A DNA stretch of 64,000 nt from positions 12,504 through 76,503 of the forward strand of contig NZ_JAUFPL010000005.1 of NCBI RefSeq assembly GCF_030409215.1. The letters run 5' to 3'. Positions 35,457-44,188 of the stretch are shown one piece after another (the first letter of the stretch is position 1; every line of letters begins with the position of its first letter). The translations under genes were made by a program, and so were the position numbers. Source of the DNA: Halomonas ramblicola. GTDB lineage: Bacteria > Pseudomonadota > Gammaproteobacteria > Pseudomonadales > Halomonadaceae. The notes beneath the pieces were generated by a model. The model was given only the letters and a program-made list of their open reading frames with translations, did not search any database and was not told the DNA's origin.

Positions 35457-37508
35457 ATGCCCGAGAGCGAGAAGGGCCCCGAGCGGATCCGCAACATCGC
35501 CCTGGTGGGCCAGGCCGGGGTGGGCAAGACCCGACTGGCCGAGGCGTTGATGCTCGCCGCCGGGGTCGACGAAACCAATCACCAGGGCGGCAAGGGCGCC
35601 CCGCTGGGCGACACCCAGGCCCAGGAGCAGGCGCTGCAGCACTCCATCACCGCTACCCCGCTGGGCTTCCCCTGGGGGCGGGCCTGGATCAACCTGATCG
35701 ATACCCCTGGCTACGCCGACTTCCAGGGCGCGGCGCTCTCCATCCTGCCCGCCGTGGAAACGGTGGCGGTGGTGATCGATGCCGAGCGCGGCATCGACGC
35801 CACGGCCCGGCGCATGATGCAGTGGGCCGAGGAGCGCGGCCTGTGCCGGCTGCTCGTGGTCAACCGCATCGATGCCGCCCCCGGCCGGCTCCCGGCCCTG
35901 CTGGAGGCCCTGCACGAGCAGTTCGGCCCGCAGTGCCTGGCGCTGAACCTGCCGGCCCAGGGAGGCAGCCGGGTGGCGGACTGCTTCTTTACCCCCGAGG
36001 GGGAGGCGGACTTCGCCTCGGTGGCCGAGGCCCACGAGAGGCTGGTGGACCAGGTGGTGGAACTCGACGAGGAGTTGATGGCGCTCTACCTGGAACAGGG
36101 CGAGGAGCTCGACCCGGCCCAGCTCCACGATCCCTTCGAGTCGGCCCTGCGCCAGGGCCACCTGGTGCCGGTCTGCTTCGCCTCGGCGGCCAGCGGTGCC
36201 GGGGTACAAGAGTTGCTCGGCGTCTTCGAGCGGCTGATGCCCAACCCCCTGGAGGGCAATCCGCCGCCCTTCCTGCGCCAGGAGGCCGGGGGCGAGACGG
36301 AGTTCCAGGCCCGGCCGGACCCCGAGGCCCATGTGCTGGCCCATGTGGTGCGCATCGAGCACGACCCCTACCTGGGCAAGGTGGCGCTGTTCCGGGTCCA
36401 TCAGGGCACCGTGACCCGCGACACCCGGCTGTTCGCCGGTGACGCCCGCAAGGCCTTCCGAGTGGGGACCCTGTTCCGCCTGAACGGGCGCCGCCCCGAG
36501 GAGACCGAGCGCTGCGGCCCGGGCGAGCTGTGCGCCCTGACCAAGGTGGAAGAGGCGACCCTGGACAGCGTGCTTCACGACTCCCACGACGAGGACCACA
36601 TCCACCTGCGCCCGGTGGCGCTGCCGGCGCCGGTGTTCGGCCTGGCCATCGAGGCCACCCGCCACGGCGACGAGCAGCGCCTCTCCGAGGCCCTGGCCCG
36701 GCTGGTGGAGGAGGACCCGGGGCTGGCCGTGGAACAGGATGCCGTCACCCAGGAGACGGTGCTGCGCGGCCTCGGCGAGCTGCACTTGCGCACCGCCCTG
36801 GAGCGGCTCGGCCAGCGCTTCAGGGTGGAGGTGGCGACCAGTACCCCCTCCATCGCCTACCGCGAGACCATCGCCGCCAGCGCCGAGGGCCACTGCCGCC
36901 ACAAGAAGCAGACCGGCGGCGCCGGCCAGTTCGGCGAGGTCTTTCTCAGGGTGGAGCCGTTGCCCCGCGGCGCCGGCTTCGAGTTCACCGATACCATCCG
37001 CGGCGGCGCCATTCCCGGTTCGCTGCTGCCGGCGGTGGAGAAGGGCGTGCGCCAGGCCCTGGCCGGCGGCGCCCTGGCCGGTTACCCGCTGCAGGACCTG
37101 CGCGTCACCGTGCTGGACGGCAAGACCCACCCGGTGGATTCCAAGGAGATCGCCTTCGTGATCGCCGGGCGCAAGGCCTTCCTCGACGCCGTGCGCAAGG
37201 CGCGGCCGCTGCTGCTCGAGCCCCTGGCCGAGCTCAGCGTGGAGGCACCCGGGGGCTGCATGGGCGATCTCACCGCCGACCTCTCGGCGAGTCGCGGACG
37301 CATCCTCGACACCCAGACCCTGGGCGACCAGGTCAGCCTCCAGGCGCTGGTGCCGCTCGCCGAGGTGCTCGACTACCCCAGCCGCCTCAACGCCATGACC
37401 GGCGGCGCCGGCACCTACAACCTGCGCTTCAGCCACTACGAGGCGGCCCCGGAGAACGTGCAGAAGCGCCTGGTGGAGGCCTACCGGCCGCGCGAGGAGG
37501 AATCCTAG
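35457..37508 (+). CDS. Elongation factor G-like GTPase (EF-G paralogue)
   Basis: Five-domain translational GTPase of 683 residues, related to EF-G but diverged. The P-loop is GQAGVGKT instead of GHVDAGKT; G2/switch I is reshaped around LQHSITATPLGF; G3 reads NLIDTPGYADF and G4 VVNRIDA instead of NKMD. Domain II (DPYLGKVALFRVHQGTV), domain IV (KKQTGGAGQFGEVFLRVEP) and the C-terminal RILDTQTLGD..LQALVPLAEVLDY are all present, so it is full length. GGAGGGA stands 6 bases before ATG 35457. Paralogues of this EF-G-like group occur beside normal fusA; the role in translation or stress is not settled. Confidence 0.88.
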   Translation: MPESEKGPERIRNIALVGQAGVGKTRLAEALMLAAGVDETNHQGGKGAPLGDTQAQEQALQHSITATPLGFPWGRAWINLIDTPGYADFQGAALSILPAVETVAVVIDAERGIDATARRMMQWAEERGLCRLLVVNRIDAAPGRLPALLEALHEQFGPQCLALNLPAQGGSRVADCFFTPEGEADFASVAEAHERLVDQVVELDEELMALYLEQGEELDPAQLHDPFESALRQGHLVPVCFASAASGAGVQELLGVFERLMPNPLEGNPPPFLRQEAGGETEFQARPDPEAHVLAHVVRIEHDPYLGKVALFRVHQGTVTRDTRLFAGDARKAFRVGTLFRLNGRRPEETERCGPGELCALTKVEEATLDSVLHDSHDEDHIHLRPVALPAPVFGLAIEATRHGDEQRLSEALARLVEEDPGLAVEQDAVTQETVLRGLGELHLRTALERLGQRFRVEVATSTPSIAYRETIAASAEGHCRHKKQTGGAGQFGEVFLRVEPLPRGAGFEFTDTIRGGAIPGSLLPAVEKGVRQALAGGALAGYPLQDLRVTVLDGKTHPVDSKEIAFVIAGRKAFLDAVRKARPLLLEPLAELSVEAPGGCMGDLTADLSASRGRILDTQTLGDQVSLQALVPLAEVLDYPSRLNAMTGGAGTYNLRFSHYEAAPENVQKRLVEAYRPREEES

Positions 37509-38614
37509 TCGAGCGTCCACCAGAGGCGATTGTCTTCCCGCCGCTCCAGCGGCGGGCAGGCCCCCTGGCCGTGGCGATTCAGGGTCTCGGCCAGCCAGTC
37601 GGCTTCCTCCGGCGCGGCGCGCTCCAGGGTAAAGCGCCGGCGGCGCAGCGGCGTCAGCCAGAGCGCCTGCGGGGTGTCTCGATCGGCCGTCCAGCGGCAG
37701 CCCACCAGCATCGCCAGGTCGGGGAAGTAGCCCTCGTGGCCGTGGATCCCCTCGTAGTCATTGATCAGGTCGCCGCAGCCGTAGAGGATCGGCCGGCCGC
37801 GGTAGCGCTCCAGCCCCCTGGGGTGGTGGGAGGAGTGGCCGTGGATCAGGTCGGCGCCGGCGTCGATCAGGCGATGGGCCAGGCGGCGATGGGCGTCGGG
37901 CACGGCGTAGCCCCAGTTGCCGCCCCAGTGCACCGAGGCCACGACGAGATCCCCGGGGCGCTTCTCGGCGGCGATGGCCCCGGCCACGCCGTCATCGTCG
38001 GCCTCGACCAGGTTGACCCCCGAACGCCCGGTGCCGGCCCGCCAGGCCTCGGGGATGCCGCTGTCGGCGAGCCCCAGGCCCCACACCAGCAGCCGGCCGC
38101 CGCCGGGCAGCGGCACGACCGCGGGGCGGGCGGCCTCGGCCGCGTCGGCCCCGGCGCCGGCACGGGCGACGCCCGCCGCGTCCAGTGTCGCCAGGGTCTC
38201 GGTTAGCCCCGGCCGCTCCCAGTCCAGCACATGGTTGTTGGCCAGGCTGCAGGCGTCGATGCCCGCCGCCGCGAGGCAGCCGATATTGGCGGGATGCATC
38301 CGGTAGTTGATGCCCTTGTCGGGCCAGGGGGCCGGGCTGGTGGTGACGGCGGTCTCCAGGTTGATCAGGCGCCGCGTGGCCTCGCGCAGTTCCGCCAGGG
38401 CCTCGCCCCAGGGGTAGGCGGGGTCGACGGGGCGCGGGATGGGCCCGTTGGTGTGTTCCGCCAGGCGCACATAGTCCCGGGCGTCACGCACGTAGGGCTC
38501 GTGGAGCTCGGGGGAGACGGAATGGGACAGCACCTGGTCGATGCCGCGGCCGAGCATCACGTCTCCGGCCAGGGCCAGGGTCACGGTGTCGTCGGGGGGT
38601 GCATCATGGGACAT
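37505..38614 (-). CDS. CapA-family (poly-gamma-glutamate synthesis/metallophosphatase-like) protein
   Basis: A 369-residue CapA-type protein with the metallophosphatase-like motifs LALAGDVMLGRG near residue 16, RLINLETAVTT near 80, SLANNHVLDWERPG near 125, VASVHWGGN near 215 and DLIHGHSSHHPRGLERY near 250. No signal peptide is visible, unlike membrane-anchored CapA of capsule operons, and no capB/capC are near. Actual substrate unknown. The start at 38614 has GAGG 5 bases before it and overlaps the end of the upstream Mut7-C gene by 11 bases. Its stop TAG shares the palindrome CTAG with the stop of the converging EF-G-like gene. Confidence 0.83.
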   Translation of the reverse strand: MSHDAPPDDTVTLALAGDVMLGRGIDQVLSHSVSPELHEPYVRDARDYVRLAEHTNGPIPRPVDPAYPWGEALAELREATRRLINLETAVTTSPAPWPDKGINYRMHPANIGCLAAAGIDACSLANNHVLDWERPGLTETLATLDAAGVARAGAGADAAEAARPAVVPLPGGGRLLVWGLGLADSGIPEAWRAGTGRSGVNLVEADDDGVAGAIAAEKRPGDLVVASVHWGGNWGYAVPDAHRRLAHRLIDAGADLIHGHSSHHPRGLERYRGRPILYGCGDLINDYEGIHGHEGYFPDLAMLVGCRWTADRDTPQALWLTPLRRRRFTLERAAPEEADWLAETLNRHGQGACPPLERREDNRLWWTLD

Positions 38615-39386
38615 ACCGACCTCGTGCATCGTTGTCGGGGCGGCCTCGGCGCAGCTGCGCCACCAGCTCGCGCATGGGCCCCATATGGCTGCCGTGCCAG
38701 TAGAGCTGGCCGCAGTCGCGGCACTCCAGGAAGCGTTCCACGTAGCGCCGGGTCAGCGGCTCCAGGCGGTGGACCACCCGCGCCTTCTCCACCGGGGCGA
38801 GCCGGCCGTTGCAGCGTGTGCAGCGGCTGAAGGGGGCGAAGGCATCGTAGAGGTCGAAGACCGCGCAGACCTCCTCGAGCTGGCGGCGGGGCGCGTCGGC
38901 GCGCACGAAGTGGCCCAGGGTCACGCAGCGGCGCTGCAGCAGTCGGCGGTCGCGGGTCAGCAGCACCCGACCCTCCTCGGCGGCGCAGGCGGCCAGCTCC
39001 GGGTCGCGCAGGTCGTTGCGGTAGCGGCAGTCGAAGCCCAGCAGGCGCAGGTAGCCGGCCAGCCGCCCCAGGTGGACGTCGAGCACCCAGCGCGGCGGCC
39101 TCGGCGGCCGCGGTCGCAGGTGGTGCACCTCGGCCAGCGGCGGTGCCAGCGACCAGGGATAGACCGCGACCCGCGGACACGCCCCGGCCTCCAGGCGGTG
39201 GTCGAAGCCCACCGAGACGCCGTCGACGACGATGACGTCCACCTCGGTGTGGGGCACGCCCAGCGCCTCGATCACGTCCTTGACCGAGGCGCGGCGGGTC
39301 ACGGCTTGGGCGAAGGGACGCCGGCGCCGCACCGGCGCCAGGAAGTCGTTCAGCTCGCCATGGAAGCGGAACTCGGCACTGGGCAT
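38604..39386 (-). CDS. Mut7-C RNase-domain protein with N-terminal ubiquitin-like domain
   Basis: A 260-residue fusion. Residues 1-85 match the Mut7-C ubiquitin-like domain (FRFHGELNDFL, then VKDVIEALGVPHTEVDVIVVDG). Residues 95-240 match the Mut7-C PIN-like domain: VLDVHLGRLAGYLRLLGFD near 100, RVLLTRDRRLL near 140 with acidic residues expected for metal, and a zinc ribbon formed by CTRCN near 186 and ECRDCGQLYW near 220. The family is predicted to be RNase-like by homology to C. elegans MUT-7; bacterial targets are unknown. I start at ATG 39386 with GGAG 5 bases ahead. It is coupled to the CapA-like gene. Confidence 0.85.
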   Translation of the reverse strand: MPSAEFRFHGELNDFLAPVRRRRPFAQAVTRRASVKDVIEALGVPHTEVDVIVVDGVSVGFDHRLEAGACPRVAVYPWSLAPPLAEVHHLRPRPPRPPRWVLDVHLGRLAGYLRLLGFDCRYRNDLRDPELAACAAEEGRVLLTRDRRLLQRRCVTLGHFVRADAPRRQLEEVCAVFDLYDAFAPFSRCTRCNGRLAPVEKARVVHRLEPLTRRYVERFLECRDCGQLYWHGSHMGPMRELVAQLRRGRPDNDARGRYVP

Positions 39387-39484
39387 GCGCACTCCGGGAA
39401 TCGCCTCGGGCACCTGTCAACTGCCGGTGACTGTGTTTAACTAGCTTATAAACACAATAACGCTCTATTCGCAGGGGACAAGTC

Positions 39485-41185
39485 ATGGAGAGAGCCCTCG
39501 AAGCATGGCGGGGACGAGGTCCGGGCCGATCCCGTCTTCGTACCTTGCCCGGCTGGCTGAGACATACCCTGATCCTGGTCGCCCTCGGAGCCGCGCTGGG
39601 CCTGGGCACCTTGGTCGTCTATCTCACCGGCGGCACACGCTACGCCTACCCCTACCTGATGCTGGTACCCGTGCTGATGGCCGCGGCCTGCTATGGCCTG
39701 ATCGGGGCCCTGATAGCCGCCGTGGTGGCCGGGGGGTTGATGGCGGCGATGCCCCTCGACGTCGTCACCCAGCAGCCGCAGTCCACCCTCAACTGGGTGA
39801 TCCGCCTGGGGCTCTACCTGTCCATCGGGGGCGTAGCCGGTGGGCTGTTCAGCCTGCTCAAGCGCGCCCACTCCGACAGCGAGATCATCGCCCGCAGCGA
39901 TCCGCGCACCGGCCTGCCCAACCAGGTGGCGCTGGAAGAAGCCCTGCGGCGCTGCCTGTCGCGCCGCAGGCGCCAGCGCCGACGGGTCGGCCTGATCCTG
40001 GTGCGTATCACCGATATCGCCGAGGTGCTGGAGGCCCTGGGTCCGGAGGCCTCGGATGCCCTGGTGGTGGCCATGGGCGAGCGCCTGCGCCGGCAGGACG
40101 CCCGCATCGTCGAGGTGTTCCGCTACAGTAATGCCGAGCTGTTCCTGCTGCTGGAGGCGGTCGACCCACCGGCGATCCGGCGAATCGCCCTGCGCCTCGC
40201 CGAGGCCGGCGAGGAGAACCTGGTGGTGCAAGATGTGCCGCTGAGGGTCCAACTGGCCATGGGCAGCAGCTGGCAGGCCTCGGAGGCGATGAGCCCGGAG
40301 GACATGATCCGCGAGGCTCGCGTCGCCTTGCTGGCGGCCAACGAGAAGCATCGCTCCCACTGCCACTACACCGCGGACCTGACCCAGCACCGGCTGGAAA
40401 CGATCCAGCTGATCTCGCGGGTGCGGCGCGATCTCGAGGCGGGCAAGTTCGAGCTGCACTTCCAGCCCAAGCTGCGCCTGGCCGATGGTCGGGTGTGCGG
40501 CTGCGAGGGCCTGATCCGCTGGCACGACGAGGCGGGCGGGCTGATCCCTCCCGGCAGCTTCATGCCCAAGGTCGAGAACACCACCCTGATCGGGCCGGTG
40601 ACCCGTTTCGTGGCGGGCGAGGCCTGCCGCTTCGCCGGCCGCAGCGACGGGAGCGTCAGCATCAACCTCTCGGTGCGCAACCTGCACGACGACGAACTGC
40701 TCGATGCGCTCCAGGCCCTGGTGGAGCGCCAGGGGATCGCTCCGCAACGCCTGGAGGTGGAGATCACCGAGAGCGCCCTGATGCACGACCTCTTCGTCGC
40801 CAAGCGGGCCCTGGAACGACTGCGCGGCTTCGGCATCCGGGTCAGCATCGACGACTTCGGCACCGGCTTCTCGTCGTTCGAGTACCTGCAGCACCTGCCG
40901 ATCACCGGCCTCAAGATCGACCGGGCCTTCGTCAGGGGCGTGGCCGAAGACGCCCGAGCGCAGCGCCTGATGGCCTGCCTGGTCGATGTCGGGCATGCCC
41001 TGGAGCTGGAGGTCACGGCGGAAGGCGTCGAGACCCTGGCGCAGCACCGCGCGCTGTGCCGGCTGGGCTGCGACCAGGCGCAGGGCTTCCTCTATACCAG
41101 GGCCCTGCCCGAGGCCGACTATGCCGCCTGGCTCCGCGGGCATCGCCCCGAGGCATGGTTGACGGCGATCCGGCAGGAGGGGTGA
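39485..41185 (+). CDS. Membrane GGDEF-EAL protein, probable c-di-GMP phosphodiesterase
   Basis: A 566-residue inner-membrane signalling protein. Residues 25-125 hold several membrane helices in a region like the KdpD/MASE-type sensors. A GGDEF domain follows (DPRTGLPNQVALEEAL near 138), but the active-site loop is RYSNAELF instead of RYGGDEF, so it should not make c-di-GMP. The EAL domain (from about 310) keeps the key residues: the first motif reads EGLIRWH, then SINLSVRNL, EITESA, SIDDFGTGFSSFEYL, LKIDRAFV and TAEGVETL. I therefore expect phosphodiesterase activity, possibly tuned by the degenerate GGDEF. AGGGGA lies upstream of ATG 39485. Confidence 0.88.
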   Translation: MERALEAWRGRGPGRSRLRTLPGWLRHTLILVALGAALGLGTLVVYLTGGTRYAYPYLMLVPVLMAAACYGLIGALIAAVVAGGLMAAMPLDVVTQQPQSTLNWVIRLGLYLSIGGVAGGLFSLLKRAHSDSEIIARSDPRTGLPNQVALEEALRRCLSRRRRQRRRVGLILVRITDIAEVLEALGPEASDALVVAMGERLRRQDARIVEVFRYSNAELFLLLEAVDPPAIRRIALRLAEAGEENLVVQDVPLRVQLAMGSSWQASEAMSPEDMIREARVALLAANEKHRSHCHYTADLTQHRLETIQLISRVRRDLEAGKFELHFQPKLRLADGRVCGCEGLIRWHDEAGGLIPPGSFMPKVENTTLIGPVTRFVAGEACRFAGRSDGSVSINLSVRNLHDDELLDALQALVERQGIAPQRLEVEITESALMHDLFVAKRALERLRGFGIRVSIDDFGTGFSSFEYLQHLPITGLKIDRAFVRGVAEDARAQRLMACLVDVGHALELEVTAEGVETLAQHRALCRLGCDQAQGFLYTRALPEADYAAWLRGHRPEAWLTAIRQEG

Positions 41186-41330
41186 GTGGCGCGCGCGATG
41201 CGGTCGGCGCCGCTTGCCCACCGCATTCCGGCTGAGCGACTACCCTTGCAGTATTGATCGGCGTGAGGCGCCGTTTGAGATGGGCCGGGACGCCCCAGCG
41301 GGGGCGGCGCTACCAGCGGGAGGCTATGCC

Positions 41331-42743
41331 ATGACCGACCGTCCCCTGATCCTGCTGCACGGCTGGAACGACGAGGGCAGCTCCTTCGAGCGGCTGGCCG
41401 GGCACCTGCGCACTCGCCTGGGCGCCGCGCGCGTCCAGCGCATCGCCATTGGCGACTACCTCTCCAAGGACGACGCCCTGCGCTTCGACGACCTGCAGGC
41501 CGCCCTGGACCGCGCCTGGACGGCGCGCAACCTGCCGCGCGACACCGCCAGCGTGGACGTCATCGTCCACTCCACCGGCGGCCTGGTGATCCGCGACTGG
41601 CTGGCGCGCCACTTCGCCCCCGACGCCGCCCCGGTCAAGCACCTGGTGATGCTGGCCCCGGCCAACTTCGGCTCGCCGCTGGCCCACCTGGGCCGCTCGA
41701 TGCTGGGGCGCATCGCCAACGGCTTCTTCAGCCGCCAGGCGGGACAGGCGGTGATGGAGACCGGGGCCGGCATCCTGCACGGCCTGGAGCTGGCCAGCCC
41801 CTACAGCTGGGAGCTGGCGATGCGCGACCGCTTCGCCGAAGACGATGGCATGTACGCCCCGGGGCGCGTCCTGTGCACCGTGCTGTGCGGCAACAGCGGC
41901 TACGGCGGCATCCGGTCGGTGGCCAACGAGGAGGGGGGCGACGGCACCGTGCGGCTCTCCACCGCCAACCTGAACTGCGCCCAGGTGCGCATCGCCTTCC
42001 GCGAGGAGGCCCGCGAGGAAGGCTGGGTCACCGTGCCGAAGGTGGTCGACTACCGGCCGTCCAGCGGGCGCACCGCCTTCCGCATCCTCGACGGCCTGCA
42101 CCACTCGGCGATCAAGCTCGACGACCCCTATGGCCAGTTGAGCCAGGCCCGGCGCGAGGCGCTGGGCCTGATCGAGCGCGCCCTGAACCTCGAGGACGCG
42201 GCCTTCGACGACTTCTGCGACGAGTGCGAGCAGGCCAATCGGCGGCTGACCCGCCAGCCCGGCGAGCGCCGCGGCAAGCCCGGTTTCCAGAACACCGTGG
42301 TGCGGGTGCGCGACCAGTTCGACGTGCCCGTCGAGGACTACCTGATCGAGTTCTACGACCCCCGCGACAACCGCCCCGATGGCGGCGGCCTGGCCCGCGC
42401 CATCCACGAGGAGGCGATCCGCAAGGTGCATCCCTGCCAGGCCGATGCCTCGCTGCGCAGCCTCTATATCGACACCGCCCGACTGTGCGACGCCGTCGCC
42501 CGCGCCGGCACCCAACTGGGCATGTCGATCACCGCCGAGCCCATGCTCGAGGAGGACGAGCAGTCGGCGCGCCATACGCCGGTGGGCTTCCGCACCCTGG
42601 CCGACGAGGACATCGACGACCTCTACCTGGACGACGCCCAACTGGCGGAGTTCTTCCAGCCCCATCGCACCCTGCTGGTGGATATCTGCCTGCACCGCTC
42701 CCAGGCCGCCAACGTCTTCCGGCTAAACGAGTCGCGGAGCTGA
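41331..42743 (+). CDS. Alpha/beta-hydrolase (lipase/PGAP1-like) with C-terminal extension
   Basis: A 470-residue cytosolic hydrolase. The oxyanion motif LILLHGWNDEG is at residues 6-16; the nucleophile elbow is VIVHSTGGLVI near 82 (Ser); HLVMLAPANFGSPLA near 108 is typical of lipase-like proteins acting on esters. GGDGTVRLS near 205 likely carries the Asp and LDGLHHSAI near 258 the His. About 200 further residues form an uncharacterised domain with several Asp/Glu-rich stretches. No signal peptide. The nearby GGGAGGC supports ATG 41331. Substrate unknown. Confidence 0.82.
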   Translation: MTDRPLILLHGWNDEGSSFERLAGHLRTRLGAARVQRIAIGDYLSKDDALRFDDLQAALDRAWTARNLPRDTASVDVIVHSTGGLVIRDWLARHFAPDAAPVKHLVMLAPANFGSPLAHLGRSMLGRIANGFFSRQAGQAVMETGAGILHGLELASPYSWELAMRDRFAEDDGMYAPGRVLCTVLCGNSGYGGIRSVANEEGGDGTVRLSTANLNCAQVRIAFREEAREEGWVTVPKVVDYRPSSGRTAFRILDGLHHSAIKLDDPYGQLSQARREALGLIERALNLEDAAFDDFCDECEQANRRLTRQPGERRGKPGFQNTVVRVRDQFDVPVEDYLIEFYDPRDNRPDGGGLARAIHEEAIRKVHPCQADASLRSLYIDTARLCDAVARAGTQLGMSITAEPMLEEDEQSARHTPVGFRTLADEDIDDLYLDDAQLAEFFQPHRTLLVDICLHRSQAANVFRLNESRS

Positions 42744-42750
42744 GCGGCAG

Positions 42751-43227
42751 CTACAGCTGCTCGAGCACCGTCTCGGCGCTGCTCGATGCCACGCCCTTCT
42801 CGTCGATGCCCAGGGTCTTCACCACGCCGTCGTCGACGATCATGGCGAAGCGCTTGCAACGCAGGCCCATGCCGCCGGCGGTGGCGTCCTTCTCCAGCCC
42901 CAGGGCCCGGGTCAGCTCGGCGTTGCCGTCGGCCAGCATGGTGATGGCCTGGGCGTTCTGGTCCTTCTGCCAGGCGCCCATCACGAAGGCGTCGTTGACC
43001 GACAGGCAGGCGATGGTGTCCACGCCCTTGGCGAGGATCTTGTCGGCGTTCACCACGAAGCCCGGCATATGGGTGTTGGAGCAACCGGGCGTGAAGGCGC
43101 CGGGCACCGCGAACAGCACCACCTTCTTGCCGGCGAACAGCTCGCCGGTGGAGATGTCCTGGGGCCCGTCCGGGCCGTTGGTCTTGAGGGTCACGTCGGG
43201 GATCCGGTCGCCGGTGGCAATCGTCAT
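42751..43227 (-). CDS. Peroxiredoxin, Prx5/AhpE-like redoxin
   Basis: A 158-residue thiol peroxidase that reduces hydrogen peroxide and organic peroxides. The peroxidatic cysteine is in FAVPGAFTPGCSNTHMPGF near residue 49, the Prx5 signature. A second cysteine in ACLSVND near 74 and one in LRCKRFAMIV near 124 are candidates for the resolving position. ATG 43227 has AAGGAGA upstream. Cytosolic; it may use thioredoxin or glutaredoxin. Confidence 0.93.
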   Translation of the reverse strand: MTIATGDRIPDVTLKTNGPDGPQDISTGELFAGKKVVLFAVPGAFTPGCSNTHMPGFVVNADKILAKGVDTIACLSVNDAFVMGAWQKDQNAQAITMLADGNAELTRALGLEKDATAGGMGLRCKRFAMIVDDGVVKTLGIDEKGVASSSAETVLEQL

Positions 43228-43321
43228 GGGAATCTCCTTATCTCGGCTGTCTGCGGATGGGATACTGCCGTGACAGTCTGACGTCCTCCGACGCTTTCGC
43301 CAATCCTCCAGGGAGCCAGGG

Positions 43322-43882
43322 ATGACCGAACGCGAGAAGATGCTCGCCGGCGAACTCTACGACGCCCGCGACCCCGAGCTGCAGAGTATGCGCCGCCGCG
43401 CCCGCCTGCTGATTCATGAACTCAACGCCTCTCGCGACGATGCCGAGGCAGAGCGCCGGCGCCTGCTGGCCGAGTTGCTGCCCCACGCCGGCGAGGGGCT
43501 GTGGATCGAGCCACCGTTCTTCTGCGACTACGGCGCGCATATCCGCCTGGGGCGGGGCGTCTTCTTCAACTTCGACTGCGTGGTGCTGGACGTGGCGCCG
43601 GTGACCATCGGCGACCACGTGCTGTTCGGCCCGGCGGTGCAGCTCTACACCGCCACCCACCCGCTGGATGCCGCGGCCCGCCGCAGCGGCCTGGAAGCCG
43701 GCAGGCCCATCGCCATCGGCGACGACTGCTGGCTCGGCGGCGGGGCGGTGATCAACCCCGGCGTCAGCATCGGGGCGCGCAGCGTGATCGGCGCCGGCAG
43801 CGTGGTGACCCGGGACCTGCCCGCCGACGTCTTCGCCGCCGGCAACCCCTGCCGCGTCATCCGCCCGATCGATAACGGCTGA
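43322..43882 (+). CDS. maa: Maltose/galactoside O-acetyltransferase family protein
   Basis: Left-handed beta-helix acetyltransferase of 186 residues that moves acetyl from acetyl-CoA to a sugar hydroxyl. The N-terminal MTEREKMLAGELYDARDPEL, the hexapeptide region GDHVLFGPAVQLYTATHPLD with the catalytic His near 118, and GGGAVINPGVSIG..SVIGAGSVVTRDLPADVFAAGNPCRVIRPI are diagnostic of Maa/LacA proteins. The true sugar acceptor is unknown. Two segments (43555-43606 and 43811-43870) recur as an internally deleted remnant at 48290-48402, evidence of a local duplication. Confidence 0.92.
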   Translation: MTEREKMLAGELYDARDPELQSMRRRARLLIHELNASRDDAEAERRRLLAELLPHAGEGLWIEPPFFCDYGAHIRLGRGVFFNFDCVVLDVAPVTIGDHVLFGPAVQLYTATHPLDAAARRSGLEAGRPIAIGDDCWLGGGAVINPGVSIGARSVIGAGSVVTRDLPADVFAAGNPCRVIRPIDNG

Positions 43883-43918
43883 TCAGCGCCGTCGATAGTT
43901 TTTCTTGGCTGTCATGCC

Positions 43919-44128
43919 TCAGCGGTTTTTTGTGGGTTCCTCCCCCGCCGTGATGGCCACCGTCTCGATGACCCGTTCCAGGTCGTCGGCCAGGGAGCCA
44001 TCGTCGACGCGGGGGCGATCCCAAGCGCCTTGCACCCAGAGCCCCAGCGGCCCACGATCTTGACGGTAGCCGCGCACCCGCCGCGCGGTTCTTCGAGCAG
44101 CGTAGGTTGGTGGCGCAGCGACGTCCAA
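43919..44128 (-). CDS. Doubtful small ORF
   Basis: A 69-codon frame in the roughly 300-base gap between maa and the CmcJ-like gene. The second half (LWVQGAWDRPR, SLADDLERVIETVA) looks protein-like, the first half is Arg-rich and unconvincing. No ribosome site, no family recognised. It may be the tail of a lost gene; otherwise the gap shows nothing. Confidence 0.25.
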   Translation of the reverse strand: MDVAAPPTYAARRTARRVRGYRQDRGPLGLWVQGAWDRPRVDDGSLADDLERVIETVAITAGEEPTKNR

Positions 44129-44188
44129 GCTACTGTGGAACTACAGCAGCCTCATACTCGAGGCAACCGGAGGGCGAGGAGGTATCCC

